Shown: positions 1 through 4,715, numbered from the stretch's first letter. The stretch is DNA of 6,207 nucleotides from Bdellovibrionales bacterium (GCA_023250775.1 JAHFAA010000241.1:1-6207); one strand, 5' to 3'. Made by a program: numbers and translations. The notes: a model not told the origin generated them from the letters alone.

Positions 1-2
1 CT

Positions 3-434
3 TTACTTTGCGATACTTTCATCATAGCAAAAAATAATGCAAAAGGAGCTTCCTTTACCTGCTCATGGAGTTCAAACTGGATGACAGGTATAGAAATATC
101 GTTCAGGCATCAGGCGCATGTCCTTCTCACACATTTTTTTTCGTGCGATATCCTCGCCCCCTTAAGCAAAAATAGCAGTAACTATAACTATAAAATTCAG
201 ACATCAGATCTCAGCCGTAAGATGACAGAAAAAGAGTTTTGGGAATGTTATAATGTATTTGTTATGGATAATATTTTCAAAGAAGAAGCTATAAAGCTGA
301 GCATCCCTATCGATTTGATATCACTTGTCAACGCACAGGTCTCTAAGTTGGATCAACGCTTGTCAGCTTTAAAAGAAAAAATGGAAAACTTTGAAAAAAT
401 TGGCAAAGGATATATTGCTCTTTTATTAAAATGA
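3..434 (+). CDS. Hypothetical protein, 3' part; frame open from the left edge
   Basis: I do not recognise this protein. The frame has no stop from base 3 to the TGA at 432-434, so the gene may begin before the window and what is visible may be only its last ~143 residues. Internal ATGs at 81 and 222 are possible starts, but neither has a convincing Shine-Dalgarno sequence at normal distance, which favours the truncated reading. The last 45 residues (SLVNAQVSKLDQRLSALKEK and onward) form a short heptad-like, charged stretch compatible with a coiled coil. The part before the ATG at 222 is rich in Cys, His, Phe and Ser and may not be translated if 222 is the true start. No signal peptide or known motif is visible. 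Coding status is moderately likely. Confidence 0.45.
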   Translation, partial: LLCDTFIIAKNNAKGASFTCSWSSNWMTGIEISFRHQAHVLLTHFFSCDILAPLSKNSSNYNYKIQTSDLSRKMTEKEFWECYNVFVMDNIFKEEAIKLSIPIDLISLVNAQVSKLDQRLSALKEKMENFEKIGKGYIALLLK

Positions 435-470
435 GACTCCTGTAATAGCGCATAAGATATATGTACGATG

Positions 471-525
471 AGTTATTCACCGTGCATAGTTATTCACCGT
501 GGTGAGTAATTTTCTATGCACGGTG
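471..525. repeat. Compound direct and inverted repeat (nested hairpin)
   Basis: The 14-mer agttattcaccgtg occurs at 471-484 and again at 488-501, a 17-bp period. The 12-mer CACCGTGCATAG at 478-489 is matched by its exact reverse complement at 514-525. Between these arms, TTATTCAC (490-497) pairs with GTGAGTAA (502-509), with one T-G wobble. The whole can fold as a stem on a stem, and CACCGTG appears three times (two direct, one inverted). It lies between two genes, 36 bases after one stop and 84 bases before the next start. It may be a regulator's operator, a REP-like intergenic element, or a structured terminator without a clean U-run. Confidence 0.7.
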
Positions 526-566
526 GGATTTTATCGCCAGGCAGATTTCATATCGGCCAATTATTG

Positions 567-596
567 CCTCCACAAATTGCGAAATATTTTTGGAGG
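567..596 (+). promoter_or_regulatory. Ribosome-binding site of the lipoprotein gene, pairable with an upstream anti-SD
   Basis: TGGAGG (591-596) is the only Shine-Dalgarno-like sequence before the ATG at 609, with 12 bases between them, which is somewhat long. CCTCCA at 567-572 is its exact complement, so the leader could fold with an 18-base loop and hide the site. The pairing is seen; any regulatory effect is inference. Confidence 0.4.
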
Positions 597-608
597 TGCA
601 AAATTAAA

Positions 609-935
609 ATGTTCAAAATGATTCCGATGCTCGTGCTGATCAGTTTAACAAGCATGAGTGCCTGTTCGTTCAAATCCCAAAGTGGCGGCAACGACCCGAC
701 GAATAGCGATACTCGGGGTGAGTTCTCCGCCCCCGGCCCAATGACCCTTGATCCAAGCGGCGACGCCAATGGTGATTTGGTTACGAATGCAAAAGAGTAT
801 GAGCAAGGAAGAAATCCACTCCTCGCTGACTTACCGGCCTTACATGTGGCCTTTTTGCAAAATTATAAAATTTCAGTGAAGGACCTTGCGCATAATTTCC
901 ATCATCACGGGCATGGCCTTTTCCAAATTTACTGA
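609..935 (+). CDS. Probable lipoprotein, likely 3'-truncated (Bdellovibrio-type, Asp/Asn-rich N-terminus)
   Basis: The 108-residue product starts with a lipoprotein signal: a hydrophobic stretch (residues 4-15) and a lipobox-like M-S-A-C with Cys19 as the lipidation site. A Ser/Pro/Gly-rich linker follows, then residues 48-74 hold an Asp/Asn loop (LDPSGDANGD, then NAKEYEQGRNPLLAD) resembling thrombospondin-type-3 or calcium-loop motifs. The ATG at 609 is chosen because it places the signal peptide at the N-terminus and follows GGAGG; the upstream in-frame ATG at 516 lies inside a repeat. From memory, Bdellovibrio proteins with this N-terminus continue for several hundred residues after 'FLQNYKI'. 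Here the frame runs only 18 codons further, through a low-complexity His-rich tail (HHHGHG), and ends. I infer that the original gene was cut near base 880, close to the transposase/ORF6N block. Membrane anchoring is likely if expressed; function unknown. Confidence 0.55.
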   Translation: MFKMIPMLVLISLTSMSACSFKSQSGGNDPTNSDTRGEFSAPGPMTLDPSGDANGDLVTNAKEYEQGRNPLLADLPALHVAFLQNYKISVKDLAHNFHHHGHGLFQIY

Positions 936-967
936 TTCGTATTGCACCAAAAAAATCTTTTTTAGTT

Positions 968-1078
968 GATCGCTCACACTGATTCAAATGCGAAACAAAC
1001 CGACCCGGCAAAATGAAGATACTGGCGAACTGTTCCTATTAACGATATCCCTGATGAGATTCGCTAGCGGGAGGGAGC
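968..1078 (+). repeat. Leader repeat, copy 1, upstream of the first ORF6N gene
   Basis: This 111-bp block matches 2019-2129 without gaps, at about 85% identity by my own count, and both end directly at an ORF6N start codon. Read in frame from 968 it shows a stop-interrupted ending, KCETNRPGKMKILANCSY and then TAA, parallel to the transposase-relic ending in copy 2. It supplies the ribosome-binding site GGGAGGG (1069-1075). Similarity ends abruptly on the left at 968, which marks the edge of the duplicated unit. Confidence 0.85.
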
Positions 1079-1603
1079 ATGAATCAGAATGTTGTGATTT
1101 CTAAAATTGAAAAAATGATCTATGTGATCCGAGGGCAGAAGGTCATGCTGGATTCAGATTTGGCGGAACTGTACAGAGTTGAGACGAAGGCCTTAAAAAG
1201 GGCCGTTCGACGAAATATTCAAAGATTTCCTGAAGATTTTATGTTTGAGCTGACAAAGGAAGAGTTGGAAAATTGGAGGTACCAATTTGGCACCTCCAAT
1301 CGAGAAAAAATGGGACTCAGAATCCCGCCGTTTGCTTTCACAGAGCAAGGAGTTGCCATGCTTTCTAGCGTGTTAAATAGTGAACACGCCATCCTAGTAA
1401 ACATCTCTATCATGCGAATTTTTACGAAATTAAGAAGTTTTTTCATGTTAGAAAAAAATCTTAATGAGCGTATCGACAAACTGGAAAGTAACACCAATAA
1501 AATGTTTAAGATCGTCTTTGAGCGACTGGACTCAATAGAAGAAAACATCACACCACACTTACCCGAAAATCGCCCTAAAATAGGTCTTAAAGAACAAAGG
1601 TAA
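1079..1603 (+). CDS. ORF6N-domain DNA-binding protein, copy 1
   Basis: The 174-residue protein belongs to the ORF6N family (KilA-N-related, found in phages, large DNA viruses and bacterial mobile regions). Diagnostic sequence: IRGQKVMLDSDLAELY (17-32), a helix with the KALKRAV...N..RFPEDFMFELT signature (38-59), and FAFTEQGVAMLSSVLNS (85-101). Residues ~118-155 are charged and heptad-like, probably a coiled coil for dimerisation. The family is considered DNA-binding; its cellular role in bacteria is largely unknown. The ATG at 1079 follows GGGAGGG at 4-7 bases and matches the start of copy 2. The segment at residues 60-86 (NWRYQFGTSN...) differs completely from copy 2 and is encoded partly by a 29-bp palindrome. 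Tandem palindromes follow the stop. Confidence 0.85.
   Translation: MNQNVVISKIEKMIYVIRGQKVMLDSDLAELYRVETKALKRAVRRNIQRFPEDFMFELTKEELENWRYQFGTSNREKMGLRIPPFAFTEQGVAMLSSVLNSEHAILVNISIMRIFTKLRSFFMLEKNLNERIDKLESNTNKMFKIVFERLDSIEENITPHLPENRPKIGLKEQR
1272..1300. repeat. Intragenic palindrome in ORF6N copy 1
   Basis: Arms 1272-1285 and 1287-1300 are complementary over 14 positions around the single base 1286, with one mismatch (1281/1291). The central 19 bases fit AGGTNNCAAWTTGNNACCT. It encodes residues 65-74 (NWRYQFGTSN). The same consensus appears after both ORF6N genes. Confidence 0.8.
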
Positions 1604-1609
1604 GAACTA

Positions 1610-1628
1610 ATGTCACAATTTGCCACTT
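1610..1628. repeat. Degenerate copy of the ORF6N palindrome
   Basis: Six bases after the stop of ORF6N copy 1, this 19-base stretch fits AGGTNNCAAWTTGNNACCT except at two positions (1611 and 1627). Its own symmetry is imperfect (NN pairs CA/CC do not match). It may be an older, decayed copy of the element at 1665-1699. Confidence 0.45.
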
Positions 1629-1645
1629 TAAAATTGCCCTAAATA

Positions 1646-1662
1646 TCTGCTTTTAAAGCAGA
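1646..1662. repeat. 17-bp perfect palindrome downstream of ORF6N copy 1
   Basis: TCTGCTTT (1646-1653) and AAAGCAGA (1655-1662) are exact reverse complements around one base. It is unrelated in sequence to the AGGTNNCAAWTTGNNACCT family and directly precedes its copy at 1665. As RNA it could form a short hairpin with an A/T-rich tip. Confidence 0.55.
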
Positions 1663-1664
1663 AG

Positions 1665-1699
1665 AAAATTAAAGATCGCAAATTGCGACCTTTAATTTT
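1665..1699. repeat. Downstream palindrome of ORF6N copy 1 (possible terminator)
   Basis: Seventeen-base arms around base 1682 with one mismatch (1675/1689). The centre reads AGATCGCAAATTGCGACCT, a variant of AGGTNNCAAWTTGNNACCT. The right arm ends in TTTAATTTTT (1691-1700), so as RNA it could end transcription of the ORF6N gene. The resemblance to the intragenic element and to 2647-2679 suggests more than a terminator. Confidence 0.75.
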
Positions 1700-1817
1700 T
1701 GGTATCCAAAGTGAGGTATTCAACGTGATCTCGCGAAAAATATCATTTTCAAGGTAAAGGCTTCGGCGGCATTAATCTCTTCGGGCCTAAATCCCGCAAC
1801 GAGCTTTGCAATAATGT
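1700..1817. other. Unassigned spacer between ORF6N copy 1 and the transposase relic
   Basis: I read all frames here and found no convincing gene, promoter or repeat. Short open stretches exist but are broken by stops and match nothing I recognise. It is probably decayed sequence between the palindrome and the transposase relic. Confidence 0.4.
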
Positions 1818-2093
1818 GATCTTCCAAGCTGCCCTAAAGTTCGGCCCTTGCAACTGACATTCACTGAGATTCAAGACCTCCGTTCATTGCTTTGTGATCC
1901 AGAATTGCAGGAGATGTCGTTCACCTCTTTGTATTGGCATGGACGCAGGATAGGAAAAGTACACTACTCACTCTCCACTTGGTTTAAGTACATAAGACTC
2001 ACTCAAATTCGCTTGGAAGATCGCTCACATGATTTCAAATGTGAAACAAACAGGCCCGACAAAATGAAGATACTGGTGGACTGTTCCCATTAA
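1818..2093 (+). pseudogene. Relic of a DDE integrase-type transposase
   Basis: The frame upstream of a TAA at 2091-2093 encodes a fragment that I recognise by pattern as the middle of a DDE/rve-type transposase. It carries C-x-K-x-RP-x-QLT, then MSFTSLYWHGRRIGKVHYSL and STWFKYIRL, comparable to the family's 'R.GKv.aS.STWYkY.RllG' helix-turn-helix region just before the catalytic core. Its last residues, RPDKMKILVDCSH, resemble the family's RPNEIWHVDCSY motif that contains the first catalytic Asp. Everything after that (remaining DDE residues) is missing, as is the N-terminal part. The frame has a stop at 1812 and no plausible start with a ribosome-binding site; only a TTG at 1848 is available. 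I infer a dead fragment. Its tail is also present, more decayed, in the leader of ORF6N copy 1. Confidence 0.5.
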
Positions 2094-2129
2094 CGATATC
2101 TCTCATGAGATTCGCCAGTGGGAGGAAGC
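2019..2129 (+). repeat. Leader repeat, copy 2, upstream of the second ORF6N gene
   Basis: Ungapped match to 968-1078. The first 75 bases are the end of the transposase-like frame (KCETNRPDKMKILVDCSH, then TAA); the last part holds GGGAGG (2120-2125), the ribosome-binding site of the following gene. The stop that interrupts copy 1 (TGA at 980-982) is an Asp codon here, so copy 2 is nearer the intact form. Confidence 0.85.
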
Positions 2130-2654
2130 ATGAATCAGAATGTTGTGATTTCTAAAATTGAAAAGATGATCTATGTGGTCCGAGGGCAGAACGTGATGCT
2201 TGATAGTGATTTGGCCGAACTTTACGGAGTAAAAACCAAGGCCCTTAACCAAGCAGTCAAACGAAACCTCGAACGCTTCCCCGAAGATTTCATGTTCCAA
2301 TTGACTCAAGCTGAAGGTAATAGTCACAAGGATTTTCATTCGAACTATGGTGGTCAAAGATATTTGCCAAATGTCTTTACCGAGAACGGCGTCGCCATGC
2401 TCTCTACTGTTTTAAATAGTAAACAGGCGATTCAGGTGAATATCTCAATCATGAGAATCTTCACAAGACTGAGAAGCTTTTTGATGCTTGAGAAGGAGTT
2501 AAAAGACAGAGTGGATAAGCTTGAACACAGCACCAACATGATGTTCAAAATTGTCTTTGAACGTCTTGATGATTACGAGGAACAGGTGACTCCTATCTTG
2601 GCGCCAAACCGAAAAAAGATAGGCATTGCAAACAAAAAGACTGAACAAACTTGA
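2130..2654 (+). CDS. ORF6N-domain DNA-binding protein, copy 2
   Basis: This second ORF6N-family protein is also 174 residues and shares its first 16 residues exactly with copy 1. Conserved parts: VRGQNVMLDSDLAELYGVKT (17-36), RFPEDFMFQLT (49-59), YLPNVFTENGVAMLSTVLNS (78-97), and a charged coiled-coil-like tail (~115-150). Outside residues 60-82 I count roughly three-quarters identity to copy 1; within that segment the two are unrelated. This copy has the GGQRYLPNVF form that I associate with the commoner members of the family. An in-frame GTG at 2118 would add four residues, but the ATG at 2130 has GGGAGG at proper distance and matches copy 1. The stop codon lies inside a perfect palindrome. 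Likely role: DNA binding, target unknown. A toxin-antitoxin operon follows 111 bases later. Confidence 0.85.
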   Translation: MNQNVVISKIEKMIYVVRGQNVMLDSDLAELYGVKTKALNQAVKRNLERFPEDFMFQLTQAEGNSHKDFHSNYGGQRYLPNVFTENGVAMLSTVLNSKQAIQVNISIMRIFTRLRSFLMLEKELKDRVDKLEHSTNMMFKIVFERLDDYEEQVTPILAPNRKKIGIANKKTEQT

Positions 2655-2679
2655 GGTCACAAATTGTGACCTCAAGTTT
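2647..2679. repeat. Perfect palindrome over the stop codon of ORF6N copy 2
   Basis: Sixteen-base arms (2647-2662 and 2664-2679) are exactly complementary around base 2663. The centre reads AGGTCACAAATTGTGACCT, the cleanest copy of AGGTNNCAAWTTGNNACCT in the window. The TGA stop (2652-2654) lies in the left arm. No long U-run follows, so a pure terminator function is doubtful; the symmetry would also suit a dimeric DNA-binding protein. Confidence 0.8.
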
Positions 2680-2713
2680 GTAACTATTTGATTACACTCT
2701 GTTTACATGTTAC

Positions 2714-2742
2714 TTGTACTACATTGAGATATATGCTACAAT
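2714..2742 (+). promoter_or_regulatory. Putative sigma-70 promoter of the higBA-type operon
   Basis: TTGTAC (2714-2719, weak -35) and TACAAT (2737-2742, good -10) are 17 bases apart. The promoter is interleaved with the palindromic boxes of the operator, as expected for an autoregulated toxin-antitoxin operon. Confidence 0.5.
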
Positions 2743-2750
2743 GTAGTACA
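2715..2750. promoter_or_regulatory. Two-box palindromic operator of the toxin-antitoxin operon
   Basis: TGTACTACATTG (2715-2726) and CAATGTAGTACA (2739-2750) are exact reverse complements separated by 12 bases. Each arm contains its own palindrome, TGTA-N-TACA (2715-2723 and 2742-2750). One box covers the -35 and the other begins at the last base of the -10, so a bound dimer pair would block RNA polymerase. The likely ligand is the HTH antitoxin encoded downstream; that assignment is inference from the family's habit of autorepression. Confidence 0.65.
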
Positions 2751-2765
2751 TCTTTAAGGAGAAAG

Positions 2766-3131
2766 ATGGAAAGGGTTTTTATACAAACGGATGAATTTGC
2801 AGATGAGATCAAGGTTTTTAAGAATCCGGCCGATCTTTTGATCGACATTGAACAAGAGGTTCTACGAGATATCAAAAAGTCGCCCACGTCCCGAGATATT
2901 ATTCAGGGCACAGGGGGATTCACCAAAGTCCGTATCGCTTTCAAAAGCGAGGGACGAGGAAAAAGTGGATCAGCTCGGGTGATTTATTTGGATTGTCCCA
3001 GACCGAAGCGAACCTTCTTGGTGATGATTTATTCAAAATCCAAGGTGGGAAATATTTCAGAGGCAGGGAAAAACGCGTTAAAAGAAATGGCAAAGGAGTT
3101 GAAGGCATGGCAACCAAACGTGAAAAAGTAA
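2766..3131 (+). CDS. higB: HigB/RelE-family toxin (type II toxin-antitoxin system)
   Basis: The 121-residue protein matches the RelE/HigB-type mRNA endonucleases, which cut mRNA on the ribosome and stop growth when the antitoxin is lost. The family signature is clear: a helical N-terminal part (9-36), then I-Q-GTGGFTKVRIAF (46-59), GRGKSGSARVIYLD (63-76), FLVMIYSKSKVGNIS (84-98) and a C-terminal helix (99-113). Basic residues K54, R56, R64, K66 and R71 are candidates for substrate binding and catalysis. The length is normal for the family. The ATG at 2766 is chosen because AAGGAG lies at 2756-2761 and because the family begins near here; in-frame sequence upstream crosses the operator. The gene order is toxin first, typical of higBA. 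The antitoxin starts within its last 25 bases. Confidence 0.85.
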   Translation: MERVFIQTDEFADEIKVFKNPADLLIDIEQEVLRDIKKSPTSRDIIQGTGGFTKVRIAFKSEGRGKSGSARVIYLDCPRPKRTFLVMIYSKSKVGNISEAGKNALKEMAKELKAWQPNVKK

Positions 3132-3457
3132 CCAAAGAAAATTTTGAGAAGCTGTTGTTAAAATCTGCCAAGCAGGCGGTTGAATACACCAGAAGTGAGC
3201 GGCCTCTTGCTGAAAAGCTGGTGGCCTTGATTGAAGAACCTCCTCAATACTCAAAAGGAGAGATCAAAAAGATCAGAGCGGACCTGGGACTTAGCCAACC
3301 TGCCTTTGCTAAAATTTTTGGCGAGTCGGCCTCGGCCATCCGGCACTGGGAACAAGGAAACAGAAATGCTTCCAAGTCTGCCAGACGCCTACTCGACCTG
3401 ATTGAAAAAGACCCAAGTATCCTTGAGCTGATGACCGTTGAATCCAAAGCATCCTAA
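3107..3457 (+). CDS. higA: HigA/NadS-like HTH antitoxin
   Basis: The 116-residue partner of the upstream toxin has an XRE-type helix-turn-helix: YSKGEIKKIRADLGLSQPAF (48-67), AKIFGESASAIRHWEQGNR (68-86), and a closing helix ARRLLDLIEKDP (92-103). The layout resembles the NadS/HigA antitoxins that pair with toxins of this type. The N-terminal ~45 residues are charged and helical and may be the toxin-binding part. The ATG at 3107 has AAAGGAG (3092-3098) eight bases before it, inside the toxin gene, and the genes overlap by 25 bases, so translation is probably coupled. In-frame codons before 3107 overlap the toxin gene and are judged not to be used. It probably neutralises the toxin and represses the operon at the palindromic boxes 2715-2750. 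Confidence 0.85.
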   Translation: MATKREKVTKENFEKLLLKSAKQAVEYTRSERPLAEKLVALIEEPPQYSKGEIKKIRADLGLSQPAFAKIFGESASAIRHWEQGNRNASKSARRLLDLIEKDPSILELMTVESKAS

Positions 3458-3618
3458 ACGCATTTAGTTTCTTTTCTTAATTTTAAATTTGCACGTCGTT
3501 AATCAAGGCCGTTATTCATGGTAAGTTTTGCTAAGTAAATGGCATAACTTTTCAAGAACGTTGGATTCCTAAAGAAATCCTCCAGGCTTAAGGATTACAA
3601 TATGGTGATGCATTTGGG

Positions 3619-4062
3619 CTATTTATTCTTGAGATAACGTCTAAGAATCAAATTTTCTTTTTCTTCCTTGCCCAGAATAAAATTATGCACATATTCATGC
3701 CATTCGAAAAAATCCTTTCGTGTTTGCTCATTGAGGCGATAGCAAATTTTGGTGGCATAATTTGTTATAACAAGTAAGTTTTTTTCACAATTGAGGGCAT
3801 CTGGGAAAAAAGTTAAATCTTTTTTCAGGCGCTCACCATATTGGACGAGATAAGAAAATTCCGCTTTCGTAACACTTTCTTTTTCAATCGCTTTTGGGCC
3901 AATAAAATGACCGACTTTGAAATGTTCCTGGCCTTGATCATCTTTGTAATTTGCCAGAGTAATCCCGTTTAATTTTTCATCTTTTAGCTGATAGGTCCAC
4001 GAATCGGCCAAGGCCACGAGAGAAACAAAAGAAGAGGTGACGATCAACAATTGAATTTTCAC
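3619..4062 (-). CDS. Exported hypothetical protein, last gene of a three-gene operon
   Basis: The 147-residue product begins with a Sec signal peptide (MKIQLLIVTSSFVSLVALA, cleavage likely after Ala19, before DSWTY). The mature part has two cysteines (92 and 107) that could form a disulfide, several aromatic residues, and a basic, helical C-terminus (EEKENLILRRYLKNK). I recognise no family. The start codon is GTG, immediately after the TAA of the upstream gene, with GGAG 11 bases before it; such abutting genes are usually translated in a coupled way. Expected location: periplasm or outside the cell. Confidence 0.7.
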   Translation of the reverse strand: MKIQLLIVTSSFVSLVALADSWTYQLKDEKLNGITLANYKDDQGQEHFKVGHFIGPKAIEKESVTKAEFSYLVQYGERLKKDLTFFPDALNCEKNLLVITNYATKICYRLNEQTRKDFFEWHEYVHNFILGKEEKENLILRRYLKNK

Positions 4063-4341
4063 TTACGGAATTACTCCATCTACAGCTCGTTTTGCGTAGC
4101 AATCATTGGCCTCAGGGCATCGACTTTCCAGAATAGAGCGGCAAAGAATTTCCATTTTTTTTTCGGTTAACACATCTTCTATTTCGCCATAGCAGTATTT
4201 CGAAATCACATCATGGTCACTGTATTTAATCAGATAGGGAAAACCTTGCGCCTCCACCCAACGCACTCTGACATTGGCCCAGACAGCAGCACCGCTCAAC
4301 ACGAGAATGCAAAAGAAAATTTTAACGATTTTGTGAGTCAT
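4063..4341 (-). CDS. Small exported protein with four cysteines
   Basis: The 92-residue product has a clear signal peptide (THKIVKIFFCILVLSGAAVW, then Ala22) with cleavage predicted before NVRVRW. The mature chain of ~70 residues has four cysteines (50, 67, 75, 81), enough for two disulfides in the periplasm. No family recognised. The ATG at 4341 is preferred over longer in-frame starts up to 4476 because it puts the signal peptide at the N-terminus, while the extension (HHHNHQPPQL region) is the wrong-frame image of the upstream gene's Ser/Thr/Pro tail. It overlaps the upstream gene by 20 bases and has no good ribosome-binding site of its own, so it probably depends on translation of that gene. 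Confidence 0.7.
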   Translation of the reverse strand: MTHKIVKIFFCILVLSGAAVWANVRVRWVEAQGFPYLIKYSDHDVISKYCYGEIEDVLTEKKMEILCRSILESRCPEANDCYAKRAVDGVIP

Positions 4342-4681
4342 TGTTCGGAGTTGAGGTGGTTGATGGTTGTGGTGATGTTTCTTCCACTGTCTGATCTGCG
4401 GTGACGCTAGAATCCAAGGCGCAAGCCATGAGCGCTTTTGGGATTTGATCATGACTTGCACAAATAGTGGTAACATTTTTCTTTTTGCCCTGGCAGGTAC
4501 AGCTCCCCTTTAAAATCTGAATTTCTGATTTATTTTTTAGATCCTTAAAAAAATGTGCCTGCCCGTTTTCAATGCACTTACATTTTTTTATTGTGGCGTA
4601 GGTGGGAATAGAAGCACCCCACGCCTGAAAGAGAAACATAAACCCGCACAGAGCTAAATAAACATATTTTTTATGAATCAT
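4322..4681 (-). CDS. Exported cysteine-rich protein, first gene of the minus-strand operon
   Basis: The 119-residue product has a signal peptide (residues 1-23, hydrophobic ALCGFMFLFQAWGA) followed by a compact cysteine-rich domain: C34-K-C36, C61-T-C63, C74 and C87. The two CxC motifs and the even number of cysteines suggest disulfides or metal binding; I cannot tell which. From about residue 91 the chain becomes a disordered Thr/Ser/Pro/Asn-rich tail (TSPQPSTTSTPNNDSQNR). No family recognised. No Shine-Dalgarno sequence precedes the ATG at 4681, but a TATAAT lies six bases before it, so the message may be leaderless. It leads an operon of three exported proteins, diverging from the ankyrin-like gene. 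Confidence 0.7.
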   Translation of the reverse strand: MIHKKYVYLALCGFMFLFQAWGASIPTYATIKKCKCIENGQAHFFKDLKNKSEIQILKGSCTCQGKKKNVTTICASHDQIPKALMACALDSSVTADQTVEETSPQPSTTSTPNNDSQNR

Positions 4682-4687
4682 AAAATG

Positions 4688-4715
4688 ATTATAAAACGAA
4701 TATTAGCTTTCACAA
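4688..4715 (-). promoter_or_regulatory. Putative promoter for a leaderless minus-strand operon
   Basis: On the minus strand, TTGTGA (4715-4710) and a perfect TATAAT (4693-4688) are 16 bases apart. Transcription would begin at or next to the A of the start codon at 4681, and no ribosome-binding site is present, consistent with a leaderless mRNA. Confidence 0.5.

Noticed and set aside
65..175. Small plus-strand frame beginning MEFKLDDRYR
   Set aside because: Its only AAGGAG is 17 bases away, it is 36 codons long, and a longer frame through the same bases is open from the left edge.
471..501. Possible CRISPR or tandem-repeat array
   Set aside because: Only two direct units with a 3-base gap between the 14-mers; there are no spacers and no cas genes.
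573..579. CAAATTG core upstream of the lipoprotein gene, as another ORF6N palindrome
   Set aside because: Only the central heptamer matches; the outer AGGT/ACCT arms are absent, so chance is sufficient.
873..977. Minus-strand frame of 34 codons (GTG start, QLKKIFLVQYESVNLEKAMP region)
   Set aside because: The composition looks protein-like, but it is short, lacks a ribosome-binding site and begins inside the ORF6N leader repeat. At most it is a fragment left at the breakpoint.
1219..1626. Minus-strand frame opposite ORF6N copy 1
   Set aside because: It is the antisense shadow of a clear ORF6N coding region, low in complexity and Ser/Leu-rich, without start signals.
968..2680. Integron-type cassette array with attC sites
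   Set aside because: The palindromes lack the GTTRRRY/RYYYAAC core pair, and no integrase gene is in the window.
3564..3597. Alternative small hairpins (GGATT/AATCC and AATCCT/AGGATT) between the antitoxin gene and the minus-strand operon
   Set aside because: Stems are only 5-6 bp with no U-run on either strand; not supportable as terminators.
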